Assembly (NCBI GenBank): GCA_030588285.1
Contig: JAUUYK010000078.1
Location: 1-5,622, forward strand
Source: Kiritimatiellales bacterium
GTDB lineage: Bacteria; Verrucomicrobiota; Kiritimatiellia; Kiritimatiellales; Pontiellaceae
DNA: 5,622 bases
Direction: 5' to 3'
Part shown: piece by piece, positions 5,059 to 5,622 of the stretch
Position numbering within the stretch: position 1 is the first letter of the stretch
How the letters are laid out: every line of letters begins with the position of its first letter
Translations under genes and position numbers: made by a program
Notes under the pieces: generated by a model
Database searches by the model: none
What the model was told of the DNA's origin: nothing
What the model saw: the letters and a program-made list of their open reading frames with translations, nothing else

Positions 5059-5622
5059 CTACTCGGCCGCGTTCCCGCTTTGAAAACTGTTGGTGATCTT
5101 TTTATAAAGATCCTGATGTTCGGTAACGACGCTGCGGCAGCGGGTGAGTATGCCGTTCATATCGGTGAGTTCGCGCCGATACCAATATTTTAGGCCGTCG
5201 AGATCGACGACGGTGCTGTCGCCGGAAAGGTTGTCGAGTTCGGGGTCGATGTTGCGCGGCATGCCGAGGTCGAGCAGCATAACGGGCCGTTCTTGGTTGA
5301 AGAACGGCGCATGGGCGCTGTGCAGTAGATGGCCGGGGGATTCGGTTGCGCTGATGATGATGTCGGCATCGGTGATGCGCTCTTTCATGTCGTTGAAGGT
5401 GCAGAGGTCGACTTTTCCGGTCCAATTTTCGGCGGTTTCGGGGCGGTTAACGTGATAGCACCAGATGATTTTGCCCACTTTCGGAAGGCTGTCTTTCACG
5501 AGGCCTTTGCCGATCATTCCAGCACCGAGGATCATGACGGTGGAGTTGGCGAGGTCTTTGCCGTTGGCTTCGAGGTAGCGTAGGGCGAGGTCTTAGATTT
5601 CGTAGCTGTGTAGGAGTGGCGC
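5059..5622 (-). CDS. hemA: Glutamyl-tRNA reductase HemA, 3' part, interrupted by an in-frame stop
   Basis: HemA uses NADPH to reduce glutamyl-tRNA(Glu) to glutamate-1-semialdehyde, the first step of C5-pathway tetrapyrrole synthesis. The visible part covers the nucleotide-binding domain. Counting from the ATG at 5535, it has GAGMIG (4-9), VNRPE (29-33), DADIIISATESP (56-67), LLDLGMPRNIDPEL (87-100), and the start of the linking helix (DLDGLKYWYRREL, 111-123). It ends about 35 residues later, so the usual long C-terminal dimerisation helices are missing; short HemA proteins are known in chlamydiae. The frame continues upstream of 5535 as HemA-like protein to 5592, meets TAA (5593-5595), then stays plausible (HSYEI) to the window edge. 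No alternative start lies between them, and starting at 5535 would cut into the first Rossmann strand. It is therefore a nonsense mutation or a sequence error. The N-terminal catalytic domain is outside the window. Confidence 0.85.
5593..5595 (-). other. In-frame TAA inside hemA
   Basis: On the minus strand the codons read SYEI, then TAA, then DLALRYLEANGKDLANSTVMILGAG. This is the helix leading into the NADP-binding fold of glutamyl-tRNA reductase. Reading the same frame on both sides gives protein-like sequence, so the stop replaces one sense codon rather than marking a frame change. TAA is the working stop of three other genes in the window (ending at 1981, 2730 and 4523), so reassignment of TAA is not a reasonable explanation. 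Confidence 0.75.

Noticed and set aside
5144..5583. Plus-strand open frames over the hemA region
   Set aside because: The minus strand has clear HemA motifs in order; the plus-strand frames have no recognisable motif and lack supporting start sites.
5593..5595. Reading the hemA TAA as stop-codon reassignment or programmed recoding
   Set aside because: TAA ends three other genes in the window normally, and no recoding signal is visible. Mutation or sequence error is simpler.

Overview
This is a chromosomal housekeeping stretch from a Gram-negative bacterium. The lipid A genes (fabZ, lpxA) show an outer membrane with lipopolysaccharide. Three traits point to the PVC group, most likely Verrucomicrobiota, Kiritimatiellota or Lentisphaerota: the pseudopilins with a late 'DPWG' motif and a 'LDSDYDG' tail, the 'PCxNTGV' version of the RsmB motif IV, and a glutamyl-tRNA reductase that ends right after its nucleotide-binding region. 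The taxonomic placement is inference from motif style; no search was run.

Layout. Positions 2-2730 (+) hold a tight three-gene cluster: the 3' part of rsmB (16S rRNA m5C methyltransferase, cut by the window start), rluD-type 23S rRNA pseudouridine synthase, and a family 4 iron-sulfur uracil-DNA glycosylase. The spacings are 9 nt and a 1-nt TAATG overlap. A probable intrinsic terminator (2743-2774) closes it. A 165-nt gap also carries a candidate sigma70-type promoter (2831-2859). Positions 2896-5042 (+) hold a second cluster: fabZ, lpxA and two small pseudopilins of the type II secretion/type IV pilus class, with gaps of 4, 25 and 3 nt. Converging on it from the right edge, on the minus strand, is the 3' part of hemA (glutamyl-tRNA reductase). 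It is interrupted by an in-frame TAA at 5593-5595 and runs off the window.

How they work together. The first cluster pairs two rRNA modification enzymes with a DNA repair enzyme. In the second, FabZ and LpxA both draw on (R)-3-hydroxyacyl-ACP: FabZ dehydrates it for fatty acid elongation and LpxA uses it to start lipid A synthesis. The two pseudopilins probably belong to a secretion or pilus-like machine spanning the same envelope, but none of the other machine components is in view.

I see no CRISPR array, tRNA, rRNA, mobile element or defence island, and no clear evidence of an undescribed system. The points most worth a second look are the nonsense codon in hemA, the altered active-site residues of LpxA, and the lpxA-pseudopilin gene order.
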